DNA of 64,000 bases from contig NZ_PDUW01000002.1 of assembly GCF_003545815.1 (NCBI RefSeq), positions 310,001 to 374,000 on the forward strand, written 5' to 3'. A program made the position numbers and the translations under genes. The notes under the pieces are model-generated. The model saw only the letters and a program-made list of their open reading frames with translations. It had not been told where the DNA came from and searched no databases. Shown here in pieces: positions 25,526 through 33,661 of the stretch (the stretch's first letter is position 1; the number at the start of each line of letters is the position of its first letter). Source of the stretch: Pusillimonas caeni (lineage in GTDB: Bacteria; Pseudomonadota; Gammaproteobacteria; Burkholderiales; Burkholderiaceae_B).

Positions 25526-26140
25526 TTAGCACAGCTCCCCAACATCAACCATGCTCGCCCCACACGCCTCCACCAATTCATGGTCATGGCAGGCAAACAG
25601 CACGACGCGGTCTTGCCCCCAAACCTTGAACTGTTCGGCAAGCACCGCGCAGGCCGGCGTATCCAGACCATTGCTTGGGCCATCGGCAACGATGACAGCC
25701 GGGTTGCCCAAAGCGGCGGCTGTTAGATACACCTTGCGGCGCGTGCCTTTTGACATTTGTTCGAAGCGCTTGTTCAGGTGCGGTTCTAGGCCCATTCGGT
25801 AGCCGAAGTCGAGCGCGGCATCGTCGACAGTTGTGTTCTTTTCCGCTGCGACTTGGTCAAGCAGGGCGCGGCCCGTCATCATGGGAAACGCCAGGCAATC
25901 GTCGGGAATGTAGGCTACGCGGGTTTTGGCTTGCGGGGGTGTTTTTGTTAGCGAATGCCCATCAATCCAGATGTCGCCCTCGGAGGGGGCGGTAACGCCG
26001 GCGATGATGTCCAGCAGAGTGGATTTCCCGGTGCTATGTTCTTCGCATAGCGCGAAGCAGCCAGGCTGGAAGGTGTGAGTCAGCCCCTGGAATACGATAT
26101 GGTCGCCGTAGCGTTTGGTGAGGTTTTGGATGCGTAGCAT
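25526..26140 (-). CDS. Stand-alone ABC ATP-binding protein with degenerate catalytic motifs
   Basis: 204 aa, a single nucleotide-binding domain with no permease or receptor gene nearby. The A-loop Tyr (KRYGDHIVF) is present. Walker A is EEHSTGKST (33-41) instead of GxxGxGKST, keeping GKST but losing the first glycines. The signature is MSKGT (129-133) instead of LSGGQ. In Walker B the catalytic Glu is Gly154 (VADGPSNGLD). The H-loop His185 (ACHDHE) and D-loop (SNGLD) remain. It may bind ATP but should hydrolyse poorly, suggesting a regulatory, partner-dependent or decaying ATPase. The fold resembles CcmA/BcrA-type exporter ATPases. Confidence 0.85.
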   Translation of the reverse strand: MLRIQNLTKRYGDHIVFQGLTHTFQPGCFALCEEHSTGKSTLLDIIAGVTAPSEGDIWIDGHSLTKTPPQAKTRVAYIPDDCLAFPMMTGRALLDQVAAEKNTTVDDAALDFGYRMGLEPHLNKRFEQMSKGTRRKVYLTAAALGNPAVIVADGPSNGLDTPACAVLAEQFKVWGQDRVVLFACHDHELVEACGASMVDVGELC

Positions 26141-26184
26141 GCCGGAAGTTTACGCTTGATTCCCTCTTTCTTGCTTATTGGCGA

Positions 26185-27108
26185 TCAGCCGCCAAACACT
26201 TCATCCAATGAGCAGGCCTCGAGCAAGGCCAGTGACCACTTTTGCAGGTCTTCCGGCGTGGCGGTTTCTAGCCGCTGTCGAACAGATTCGGGCAGCGGGC
26301 CGAATTTTCGAATGAGTTGGTTGTGCACGATGGAGGTTTGGCCTTCCATCTTCCATTGATGTGTCCAAGACCGAGAATGTTCAGCGAGCATGTTCTTGAT
26401 CTCCAGTAAATCATCGATCTGCGGCATATCGACATCGGGCAGTGAGCGCGGAAGCAGAACGTACCGCGTCCAGCTGGCGAAGGCGCGCCGTACGAAAGGG
26501 TCAGCCTCACTATAGTTATACACTTTTTGAATCAGGTCTTCCACGTCGTGAAGACCGCGATTATGTTCCAGCCGAAACAGCAGCGCTGCAAGATTGTTCT
26601 GGGGCAGCTTCCCCGATGCGACCAACGCGCCTTCATCCACCAGCAGGTACTGCAGCTGAGGTAGAAACCGCCGCAGACCCTGGGGAATGGCCCTGATTAG
26701 ATCAGAGACATTAAGAGTGGCATTCCAGCGTGGCACGCCACTGTAGATCACGATAGGCAGCACCATGGGTAGCGGCTCGCCAGGCTTGATCAGCTTGCGT
26801 GCCAGCAACGCCTCGTACAGCAGCCCCAGATACGTGAGGATGCGCAGCGCCATGTAGAAGTCGATGGTGGACTGATGCTCGATCATCAGCAATAGAAATA
26901 CATCGGGTCCATCCAGCCTGGGCAGGCGCCAGACGATGTCTCCCTGCCGCTGACGCAGTTTGTCGCTGATGTAATCTGCGGGCAGGGGTTCGAGCTGATC
27001 CCAATTGACCAGATCCTGCCAGGGCGCTCTAACAATACCTTGGAACAACCCGCGCACGATGGCGGGATTGCTGAACAGCAGGCGGTAGCTGGCGTCGTAC
27101 TTGTTCAC
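26185..27108 (-). CDS. Rpn-family recombination-promoting nuclease (PD-(D/E)XK), with DUF4351-like C-terminus
   Basis: 307 aa. The N-terminus (DASYRLLFSNPAIVRGLFQG) and the catalytic segment GDIVW (Asp57), followed by LLLMIEHQST (Glu77-x-Gln79), match the Rpn/YhgA branch of PD-(D/E)XK nucleases, once annotated as putative transposases. The C-terminal 45 residues (IRKFGPLPESVRQRLETATP to SLDEVF) resemble DUF4351, common at the end of such proteins. E. coli RpnA makes DNA cuts and raises RecA-independent recombination; related proteins have been linked to phage defence. It is transcribed alone and sits in the accessory segment with the orphan ABC ATPase. Confidence 0.87.
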   Translation of the reverse strand: MNKYDASYRLLFSNPAIVRGLFQGIVRAPWQDLVNWDQLEPLPADYISDKLRQRQGDIVWRLPRLDGPDVFLLLMIEHQSTIDFYMALRILTYLGLLYEALLARKLIKPGEPLPMVLPIVIYSGVPRWNATLNVSDLIRAIPQGLRRFLPQLQYLLVDEGALVASGKLPQNNLAALLFRLEHNRGLHDVEDLIQKVYNYSEADPFVRRAFASWTRYVLLPRSLPDVDMPQIDDLLEIKNMLAEHSRSWTHQWKMEGQTSIVHNQLIRKFGPLPESVRQRLETATPEDLQKWSLALLEACSLDEVFGG

Positions 27109-27242
27109 GCATGCGCTCCGAAGGGGATTAGCAATACGTGAACTGTATGGGGCTATGGACTTATGTGGGTTGCTCGGTGAATGGATTTAGCACATGGGGA
27201 AGTACGGAGACTGACGGAGTCTGTGATAGATCTTGCGGCCGT

Positions 27243-27878
27243 TTACTTGCCAACAGAAAGTCTCGCCGAGCTTCCCGTCACATAACCCACCATCAACACA
27301 TACAACTCATCGCCAAAGCTGCTGTCATCAAGCAATTGAGCGTCTGTCTGCACGGCGCGGTGGACTGCCGACTCTAGTGCGCTCTCGATAAGCAGCGCTG
27401 CCAGGGCGGGCGAGCGGTCCGGGGAGAGCCGTTGGGAGTGCCGTTTGAGAAAAGCCTCGATCTGTGTGGTGAGGCAGCGGTGCGTATCGATCACTTCGGC
27501 CCGCCGGCCCACTTGCGGAATCTGTTCGACCAGTATCTTGTGAAGAGACGGATCAATGCGTTGGGTATCCAGTGCCGCATGGATTAGATTCCGCAATCCG
27601 GTTTCCAGGTCAGGGGCCTGCTCAAGGGCTGCACCCACGCATTCAACGATACGGTTACTGTGCTGCTCTACCAGCGCAGCGATGAGCGCATCGCGGTGGG
27701 GGAAATACTGATACAGCGAGCCGATGCTGATGCCGGCGCGCTCGGCGATGCGGCCTGTAGTGGCGTTCTTGTAATCGTGTTTGACCAAAACCTGAGCGGT
27801 GGCTTCGAGCAGTGCCTCTACAGTGGCGCGGGAACGCTGCTGGCGCGGCCATTTACGGCGTCTTGTGCGGGTATCCAT
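27243..27878 (-). CDS. TetR-family transcriptional regulator
   Basis: 211 aa from ATG 27878; a longer in-frame start at 27923 would begin inside the operator-like palindrome. The N-terminal TetR helix-turn-helix is clear: RATVEALLEATAQVLVKHDY, then TTGRIAERAGISIGSLYQYF. The C-terminal ligand-binding domain is helical and of normal length. It is divergent from a small cupin gene, with an imperfect TGTAC palindrome in the 84-nt gap, so it probably represses itself and the cupin gene. The ligand is unknown. Confidence 0.92.
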   Translation of the reverse strand: MDTRTRRRKWPRQQRSRATVEALLEATAQVLVKHDYKNATTGRIAERAGISIGSLYQYFPHRDALIAALVEQHSNRIVECVGAALEQAPDLETGLRNLIHAALDTQRIDPSLHKILVEQIPQVGRRAEVIDTHRCLTTQIEAFLKRHSQRLSPDRSPALAALLIESALESAVHRAVQTDAQLLDDSSFGDELYVLMVGYVTGSSARLSVGK

Positions 27879-27920
27879 AGACGAATCCGAATGCGAGTGG
27901 GCAGTACAAGGAAATGGTCG

Positions 27921-27955
27921 CATAATTTTTGTACCTGAACAAACACTTGTACAGA
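27921..27955. promoter_or_regulatory. Operator-like palindrome between tetR and cupin genes
   Basis: TTTGTACCTGAACA (27928-27941) faces AACACTTGTACAGA (27942-27955), an imperfect 28-bp dyad built on TGTAC..G/C..GTACA half-sites. CATAAT at 27921-27926 is a candidate -10 for the cupin gene, which would put the dyad over the transcription start. Binding by the adjacent TetR is inference. Confidence 0.5.
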
Positions 27956-27962
27956 GGTTCTG

Positions 27963-28337
27963 ATGATTGCTACGTCCATAAACCTGAACAGCGCCGTCCG
28001 GTCCATTCCCGACAATAAGCCATTCTCGCTGCTCGGCGGCCTAAGTGGCGAAATCGGTGCAATGGTCGGTGTGATCCGCATCCATAACAATCGCCCAGCG
28101 GGCTCATGGGAGCGCCACCCCAAGGGAGACGAACTGCTGGTGGTGCTGGATGGCTGCTTTACCATGACTGTCCGCGGCAACGATGGCACGCTGGAAGATC
28201 ACTGTCTATCCGCAGGCGACGCCCTGCTGATTCCACACGGCCATTCCCATTCGGCGCAACTGCACACGCCCCATATCGACATTCTGTTTGTCACGCCGCG
28301 TGAAGGCAATGAAGAGTGGACGGAGCTGCATGCCTGA
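27963..28337 (+). CDS. Cupin-domain protein
   Basis: 124 aa single-cupin protein. Motif 1 is visible as GSWERHPKGDELLVVLDGCF and motif 2 as LSAGDALLIPHGHSHSAQL, giving candidate metal ligands His (ERHP), Glu (GDE) and His (GHSHS). AGAGG lies 5 nt before ATG 27963. It is divergent from the TetR gene and likely under its control. Small cupins of this type are isomerases, dioxygenases or ligand sensors; the reaction is not predictable. Confidence 0.88.
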   Translation: MIATSINLNSAVRSIPDNKPFSLLGGLSGEIGAMVGVIRIHNNRPAGSWERHPKGDELLVVLDGCFTMTVRGNDGTLEDHCLSAGDALLIPHGHSHSAQLHTPHIDILFVTPREGNEEWTELHA

Positions 28338-28365
28338 GCTCCGGCTATATGGGCATTGGCAATGC

Positions 28366-29574
28366 CTATGGATTCACTGTTGCCAATTCAGCATTCTCAA
28401 CTGAAATACCATGCGGGAGGTTGGCTGCTTCGACCCGATTGCGTCCAGCCGCTTTACCTCTGTAGAGCGCGGAATCGGCCTGGCGAAGAGCCTCTTCCAG
28501 GCCATGTGCGCCATAGAAATGCGGTGAAATCCCGATGGTGACGGTACAGCGCAGCACATGACCGGAACCAGCAAGCTTGATCGCCTGGCTTTCAACGTCG
28601 GCACGCAGGCGTTCTGCCAGTTGCCTTATGTCCTCACTGTCCGTTTCCAGGCAGATGGCCACGAACTCTTCGCCGCCAATACGGCCTGTCAGGTCGCCAT
28701 GGCGCACGGTAGAGCGAAGCAGGTGGGCAACCTGGCATATCACTTCGTCCCCGGCTTGGTGGCCGTAGGTGTCGTTGATCTGCTTGAAGTGGTCGACATC
28801 CATCAGCAGCAAGTAGGCGGGCGCGGCTTTTCGAGCCTTGAAGTACCGCTGCAGGGCTTCCGAGATGCCTCTGCGATTGAGCAGGTCTGTCATGGGGTCG
28901 CGTGCGGCCCTGTTGCGCAGATCGTCGGTCAGCCGTCGCAGTACCAGCCACACGATGGAGGGCGGCACGATGGTAGCCAGGCTGGACATATAGATGTAGA
29001 AGATCATTTGAAAGCGGCTGTCCATCTGCAGCGCGTCCAGGCCGTCATCCACAATTTTCATGAATTTCAGCGCGTTCAAGATACAGATTCCACTAATCAG
29101 AAGCGCAAAGAAAATCATCTCTCCATGCAAGTCTTTTGCAAACGTGCGCACGCCGTAGATTACGGTTAGGGTCATTGCAAAGAAAAGCACGGTTGCCATC
29201 GCTGCAAGCATGGCGTAGCGCGCGGCGGGCCCAGCGCTCCACTGTACCAGCAACTGCGCAATGCCATAGGCCACTGAAAATACGATCAATGGACGCCACA
29301 ATCGAACCTGACGCCCGAAGAAACGCATGGCGCCAAGCCAGTATGCGATCGGGGCGGCCAGCGTAAGGATGTGGTTCACTACGCTCATCGCGCTCCAGGC
29401 GGGGCGGCCTTCAACCAGCTGCAGGATATAGGCCGACGCCAGCAAGAGGTTGCCGACGGCAAAGAAATCCATTCCCATCCTGTTGCCGGGCAGGCGTCGG
29501 CTAATCAGCAAGAACATGGCTGAAAAGCACAGCAGGTGTGCGCACAGCATGGCGACGAGGGTGGATGCAACCAT
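28366..29574 (-). CDS. Membrane diguanylate cyclase (GGDEF domain)
   Basis: 402 aa from ATG 29574; the frame is open further upstream but that part is basic and not membrane-like, while this start leads straight into the first membrane helix. About six transmembrane helices (residues 1-200) form the sensor region. The GGDEF domain follows: DPMTDLLNRRG, MDVDHFKQINDTYGHQAGDE and active site GGEEF. An RxxD inhibitory site (RHGD) lies exactly five residues before GGEEF, so product inhibition by c-di-GMP is expected. No EAL domain is present. It is divergent from the DUF3348 operon, and a 157-nt gap holds both promoters. Confidence 0.94.
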   Translation of the reverse strand: MVASTLVAMLCAHLLCFSAMFLLISRRLPGNRMGMDFFAVGNLLLASAYILQLVEGRPAWSAMSVVNHILTLAAPIAYWLGAMRFFGRQVRLWRPLIVFSVAYGIAQLLVQWSAGPAARYAMLAAMATVLFFAMTLTVIYGVRTFAKDLHGEMIFFALLISGICILNALKFMKIVDDGLDALQMDSRFQMIFYIYMSSLATIVPPSIVWLVLRRLTDDLRNRAARDPMTDLLNRRGISEALQRYFKARKAAPAYLLLMDVDHFKQINDTYGHQAGDEVICQVAHLLRSTVRHGDLTGRIGGEEFVAICLETDSEDIRQLAERLRADVESQAIKLAGSGHVLRCTVTIGISPHFYGAHGLEEALRQADSALYRGKAAGRNRVEAANLPHGISVENAELATVNP

Positions 29575-29731
29575 AAATATGGACGTTGAGGGTGTTTTGT
29601 AACGTTTGCTTGTTTTTCGAGAGTTTAAATCGTGGAAAACTTGTTTTCGCCCTCGTGCCCCGATCGCGGTTCTCGCTCTTCGTAATACTTGTCTCTCCCG
29701 TGTAAAATCATCCGTTTTCGACGCAGCCAGC
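29575..29731. other. Divergent promoter region (diguanylate cyclase / DUF3348 operon)
   Basis: 157 nt, AT-rich for this genome near 29590-29645. Several weak hexamers (TTGTAA at 29597, TAAAAT at 29703) are present, but none pair at a convincing spacing. No strong Shine-Dalgarno precedes ATG 29732. Confidence 0.35.
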
Positions 29732-30817
29732 ATGGTTACAAAACTGCCGCGGCGTACGAGCTTTAGTGGTCCGGCGCTCGTGCGCCTGCTTTCTCGTCTG
29801 GGGCAGGTCGAGGTGACGGAGCCTCGGCAGTCGCCTGCGGTCCGGCTGGATGAATGGCTGGGGTGGACGGAGTCGATCGTGTTGTCGACGGTGCTAAATG
29901 CCGCCACGCCGGATTCGGCGGCGCGCGCGGGCGCTCATACTGGTACGGCATCGGATGCGGATTCCAATACAGCGGATCCTGCGGGTGATCGTGCCGGTAA
30001 GGGCATGGCTGGGCGCACGAGTTCGGTTTCTGTCAAGAATCTGGAGGTTCGTGCCGATACGAACGACGATGCGAGCGACGGCGTGGTCGATGACGTGGAG
30101 TTTGCCAACGCGGAGTACACGAAGGTGCGTGATTCGCTGGAGCAGGCGGTAGCGGCGGCCATGGCGCCGCCGGCGCCCGCTTCGGCTCAGCAGCGCCGGC
30201 AGTTTCGCGGCGCGCCCAAGTCGCTGGTGGATTTGGATTTTCCATCGTATCGCCGGCGCTATTCGATGCTTCAGCAGAAGATGGAAAGCAGTATTGCGGC
30301 CCTGCGAGGCCGTTTGCGCGCTTTGCTTTCTGCCAGAATGCCGGAGATGGCGCAGTTGGCGGCGGTGGATGCGGCGATGGAGCAGGCGATGGTGGAGCAC
30401 GAGCTGCGTCTGCTGGCCGGCATTCCGAACTTGCTCGAGCGGCGGTTCCAGCGACTGGCCCAGGAGGGGCTGGCGAAACAGCCTGAGCTGGGCGGTATCG
30501 TGCAACAGCCGGCTTCGGCATCGGGTGCGCCTGTCCCGGAGACGTCAAGCGAAACCAGTATGGCGGGGCAAGGGGGGGCGAAGCCGCGGGACTCGCTGGA
30601 GGCGAGGGCGGCACCGCCGAGACCGGAGCAGGAGACGAAAGCGGCTCCCGCCAATACGGTGCAGGCGCGGTTGCGGCGGGCCGCTTCGAAACCCGAGCTC
30701 GAACCCGGCCCCTGGCTCGACACGTTTCGCGAGGACATGCGCAGCGTGCTGCTGGCGGAGCTGGATCTCCGTCTGCAGCCCATTGAAGGGCTGTTGTCCG
30801 CGTTGAAAGCCAAATAA
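29732..30817 (+). CDS. DUF3348-family protein, first gene of motor-like operon
   Basis: 361 aa from ATG 29732 (MVTKLPRRTSFSGPALVRLL); a longer open frame to 29606 lacks family-like sequence. The N-terminal block (FSGPALVRLLSRLG, then SPAVRLDEWLGWTESIVLST) is what I recognise as DUF3348. The middle holds KSLVDLDFPSYRRRYSMLQQKM and helical segments; the C-terminus is Ala/Pro/Glu-rich, then WLDTFREDMRSVLLAELDLRLQPIEGLLSAL. It is soluble, with no signal peptide or membrane helix. It precedes the MotA/TolQ-like gene by 114 nt on the same strand, so it is probably a cytoplasmic partner of that complex. Function unknown. Confidence 0.82.
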   Translation: MVTKLPRRTSFSGPALVRLLSRLGQVEVTEPRQSPAVRLDEWLGWTESIVLSTVLNAATPDSAARAGAHTGTASDADSNTADPAGDRAGKGMAGRTSSVSVKNLEVRADTNDDASDGVVDDVEFANAEYTKVRDSLEQAVAAAMAPPAPASAQQRRQFRGAPKSLVDLDFPSYRRRYSMLQQKMESSIAALRGRLRALLSARMPEMAQLAAVDAAMEQAMVEHELRLLAGIPNLLERRFQRLAQEGLAKQPELGGIVQQPASASGAPVPETSSETSMAGQGGAKPRDSLEARAAPPRPEQETKAAPANTVQARLRRAASKPELEPGPWLDTFREDMRSVLLAELDLRLQPIEGLLSALKAK

Positions 30818-30931
30818 AGAAGCGAAAGTGAAAATCGACCTACACTTTCAGCCAACCTATATATTCGATAGAAGTAATGCTCTTTTGGCAGGCGCCTTGA
30901 AAAGCATCACTTCCAATAGAAAAACGACCTT

Positions 30932-33661
30932 ATGAACCGAGTTTTATATTTCCTGGTATTCGCAGTGGGCCTGGCGGTCGCTTGCTGGGTGGGAGTGGGC
31001 TATGTGGGCCTGAATACGCTGGCGCTGTCGGTCACTGCGATCATTGCGCTGGTCTACATTGCGGGGGCGCTGGAGCTGTATCGCTATCAGCAGGCCACGG
31101 GCACGCTGGAGCGGGCGCTGGCAGGGTTGTCGGAAGCGCCGGCGAGCCTTGCGGAATGGGCCTCGAACCTGGACGTGAGCCTGCGCGATGCGGTGCGGCT
31201 GCGGGTGGAGGGCGAACGGGTCGGGCTGCCCGGGCCTTCGCTGACGCCTTATCTGGTGGGGCTGCTGGTATTGCTCGGCATGCTGGGTACGTTCCTGGGC
31301 ATGGTGGCGACGCTGCGCGGCACGGGGTTGGCGCTTGAAAACGCGACGGACCTGCAGGCGATCCGCGCTTCGCTGGCGGCGCCGGTGAAGGGGCTGGGGT
31401 TCGCCTTCGGCACGTCGGTGGCGGGTGTGGCGACGTCGGCGATGCTGGGTCTGTTGTCGGCCCTGTGCCGGCGCGATCGGGCGCGGGTGGTGCGGAAGCT
31501 GGACACCCACGCGGCGACGACGCTGCGTGTCTATTCACAGGCGCATCAGCGCGAGGAAGGTTTCAAGCTGATGCAGCAGCAGGCGCAGGCGCTGCCGGTG
31601 GTGGCCGATCGCCTGCAGGCATTGATGACGGCGATGGAGCAGCACAGCCAGGTGCTGACCGAGAAGCTGGTGGCGAGCCAGAGTGAACTCCAGGCCAAGA
31701 ACGAGGCGAGCCAATCGGCCTTGGAGCGGCAGGGCCAAATGCTGAGCGAACGCCTGGCCGAAGGCCAGGAGGCGTTCCACGCCAAGACGGAGCTTGCGTA
31801 CTCGAAGCTGCTGGCGTCGGCGGAGCAGGTGCATTCGAACCTGGCGACGTCGACCGAGGCGGTGTATGCGCGCCTGGCTTCTTCGGTGGAAGAGTCCTTG
31901 AAAAACAGCCTGGCGGCAGGCGCGCGGGCGACGGGCCTGGCGATTCAGCCGGCGGTGGAATCGACGTTTGCGAACCTGGCGCGCGAGAATGCGGCCTTGC
32001 AGGAAAGCATCCGGCGGTCGGTGCAGCAGCAGCTCGATGCGCTGTGCAGCCAGTTCGAGCAGTCCGCCGCGCGGAACGAACAGGCCATGGCCAATGTGGC
32101 GGGCCTTTGGACCGAGGCGCTGGCCGAGCATAAGCAGGTTAGCGAGTCGCTTGTAAACGAGCAGCGCCGCATCAGTGAGTCGCTGATTCAAGAGACGCAG
32201 CGCGCCAACGAAGCCATGTTGAAGACGCAGCAAGAGGCGGGCACGGCGCTGATTCAAGAGCACCGGCTTGCCGGAGAGTCTCTTGTGAAGGAGCAGAGGC
32301 TGGCGGGAGAGTCGCTGATCAATGAGCAGCGGCTTGTCGGCGAAACCCTGATCAAAGAGCACAAGCTGGCCGGCGAATCCCTCGTGAACGAACACCGTGC
32401 CGCGGGCGAGTCCTTGGTGCAAGGACAGCGGCAAGCGGCGCAATCGCTTATCAAAGAGCAGCAGCAGGCGGGCGAAGCGCTTGTTCAGGCTCAGCGGAGC
32501 GAAAACGAGTCATTCATCAAGACTCAACAGCAGGCCAACGATTCTCTTTTTCGAACCCAGCAAGAAGCCAGCGAGTCCTTCATCAAGGGACAACAGGGCG
32601 CGCGCGAATCGTTCATCAGCGAACTGCGCAGCTCGCTCGAGGCCTTTACGCAGAACTTCGAGCAACGCTCCGCCTCCATGGTCGATGCCGTCTCGGCCCG
32701 TCTGGGCGAGGTGGCCGCCGGCGTGACCGAGGGCTGGAATGCAGCCCTCTCGCGCCAGCAAAGTACAGGCGAGAAACTGGCGCAGGACAACCAGCAGGCA
32801 CTCGCGTCGGCCGTCGCTGCGCTGGAGCAGCAGGCTTCGTCACTGTTGAGCACGATGGGCGACTCGAACACCGAGCTGAAAACGGCACTGGCCTCGCAAG
32901 ACAGCGAACGACTGGCCGCATGGTCGGATGCTTTCGGCACACTCACCGACACGCTGCGCGAGGCGTGGCAAAAAACCTCCGACGCCACGGCGGTGCGCCA
33001 GAAGGAGATCTGCGACACGCTGGCCCGCACGGCGGACGACATCGCCAAGCAGTCGCGCGAGCACTCGGCGAGCACTATCGTGGAAATCGAGCGGCTGGTG
33101 CAGGCGGCTTCGGAAGCGCCCAGGGTGGCGGCCGAAGTAGTGGCCGAGGTGCGCGACAAGCTGTCGGACAGCATGGCTCGCGACAACGCCATGCTGGAAG
33201 AGCGCGGCCGCATGCTGGAAACCCTGTCCACGCTGCTGGACGCGGTCAACCATGCCTCCAATGAGCAGCGCACGGCGGTGGATGCTTTGCTTTCCAGTTC
33301 ATCCGATCTGCTCGACCGCATCGGCACGCAGGTGGCGGACAAGGTCGAAGCCGAAGCCGGCAAGCTGGGGCAGGCGGCTACGCAGGTGGGCGACAGCGCG
33401 ATTGAAATCGCCGGCCTGGGCGAGGTTTTTGGCCAGGCGGTGCAGCAGTTCAGCGAGTCGAACGCTTCGCTGGTGGAGCACCTGCAGCGCGTCGAAGAAA
33501 CCCTGGACAAGTCCGTTGCGCGCAGCGACGAGCAGCTTGCCTACTATGTGGCGCAGGCCCGCGAGGTGATCGACCTGAGCATGCTGTCGCAGCGGCAGAT
33601 CATTGAAGAATTGCAGCAGCTGGCCGGGTCGCGGCCCGGCAGCACCAAGGCGACGGCATGA
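30932..33661 (+). CDS. DUF802 protein: MotA/TolQ/ExbB-like stator with long coiled-coil tail
   Basis: 909 aa. Four transmembrane helices (about residues 4-25, 29-50, 107-128, 154-179) enclose a MotA/TolQ/ExbB proton-channel core: VGLLVLLGMLGTFLGMVATL and GLGFAFGTSVAGVATSAML. The remaining roughly 720 residues are a cytoplasmic, helical, coiled-coil tail. It includes fifteen consecutive 11-residue repeats of the form xGESLxxEQRx (residues 403-567) and later DUF802-like segments (WSDAFGTLTDTLREAWQ; RIGTQVADKVEAEAG). ZorA of Zorya defence and some 5-TM motor proteins share this architecture. The stop overlaps the MotB/OmpA-like gene (ATGA), implying equimolar assembly. It probably makes an ion-driven rotary or force-transducing complex. 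Confidence 0.88.
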   Translation: MNRVLYFLVFAVGLAVACWVGVGYVGLNTLALSVTAIIALVYIAGALELYRYQQATGTLERALAGLSEAPASLAEWASNLDVSLRDAVRLRVEGERVGLPGPSLTPYLVGLLVLLGMLGTFLGMVATLRGTGLALENATDLQAIRASLAAPVKGLGFAFGTSVAGVATSAMLGLLSALCRRDRARVVRKLDTHAATTLRVYSQAHQREEGFKLMQQQAQALPVVADRLQALMTAMEQHSQVLTEKLVASQSELQAKNEASQSALERQGQMLSERLAEGQEAFHAKTELAYSKLLASAEQVHSNLATSTEAVYARLASSVEESLKNSLAAGARATGLAIQPAVESTFANLARENAALQESIRRSVQQQLDALCSQFEQSAARNEQAMANVAGLWTEALAEHKQVSESLVNEQRRISESLIQETQRANEAMLKTQQEAGTALIQEHRLAGESLVKEQRLAGESLINEQRLVGETLIKEHKLAGESLVNEHRAAGESLVQGQRQAAQSLIKEQQQAGEALVQAQRSENESFIKTQQQANDSLFRTQQEASESFIKGQQGARESFISELRSSLEAFTQNFEQRSASMVDAVSARLGEVAAGVTEGWNAALSRQQSTGEKLAQDNQQALASAVAALEQQASSLLSTMGDSNTELKTALASQDSERLAAWSDAFGTLTDTLREAWQKTSDATAVRQKEICDTLARTADDIAKQSREHSASTIVEIERLVQAASEAPRVAAEVVAEVRDKLSDSMARDNAMLEERGRMLETLSTLLDAVNHASNEQRTAVDALLSSSSDLLDRIGTQVADKVEAEAGKLGQAATQVGDSAIEIAGLGEVFGQAVQQFSESNASLVEHLQRVEETLDKSVARSDEQLAYYVAQAREVIDLSMLSQRQIIEELQQLAGSRPGSTKATA
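32138..32632 (+). repeat. Fifteen 33-bp units encoding hendecad repeats
   Basis: Within the DUF802 gene, 495 bp divide exactly into fifteen 33-bp units, each coding an 11-residue unit such as AGESLVKEQRL, AGESLINEQRL, VGETLIKEHKL or AGESLVNEHRA. Central units are most alike; the outer ones diverge (ENESFIKTQQQ, ARESFISELRS). An 11-residue period gives a right-handed or straight coiled coil rather than the usual heptad supercoil. Confidence 0.9.

Noticed and set aside
28350-28364. Short hairpin GGCATT/AATGCC after the cupin gene as a terminator
   Set aside because: Only six base pairs, a 3-nt loop and no T-run.
32138-32632. 33-bp periodicity considered as a CRISPR array
   Set aside because: The units lie in frame inside a long coding sequence, have no separate spacers and encode coiled-coil repeats.
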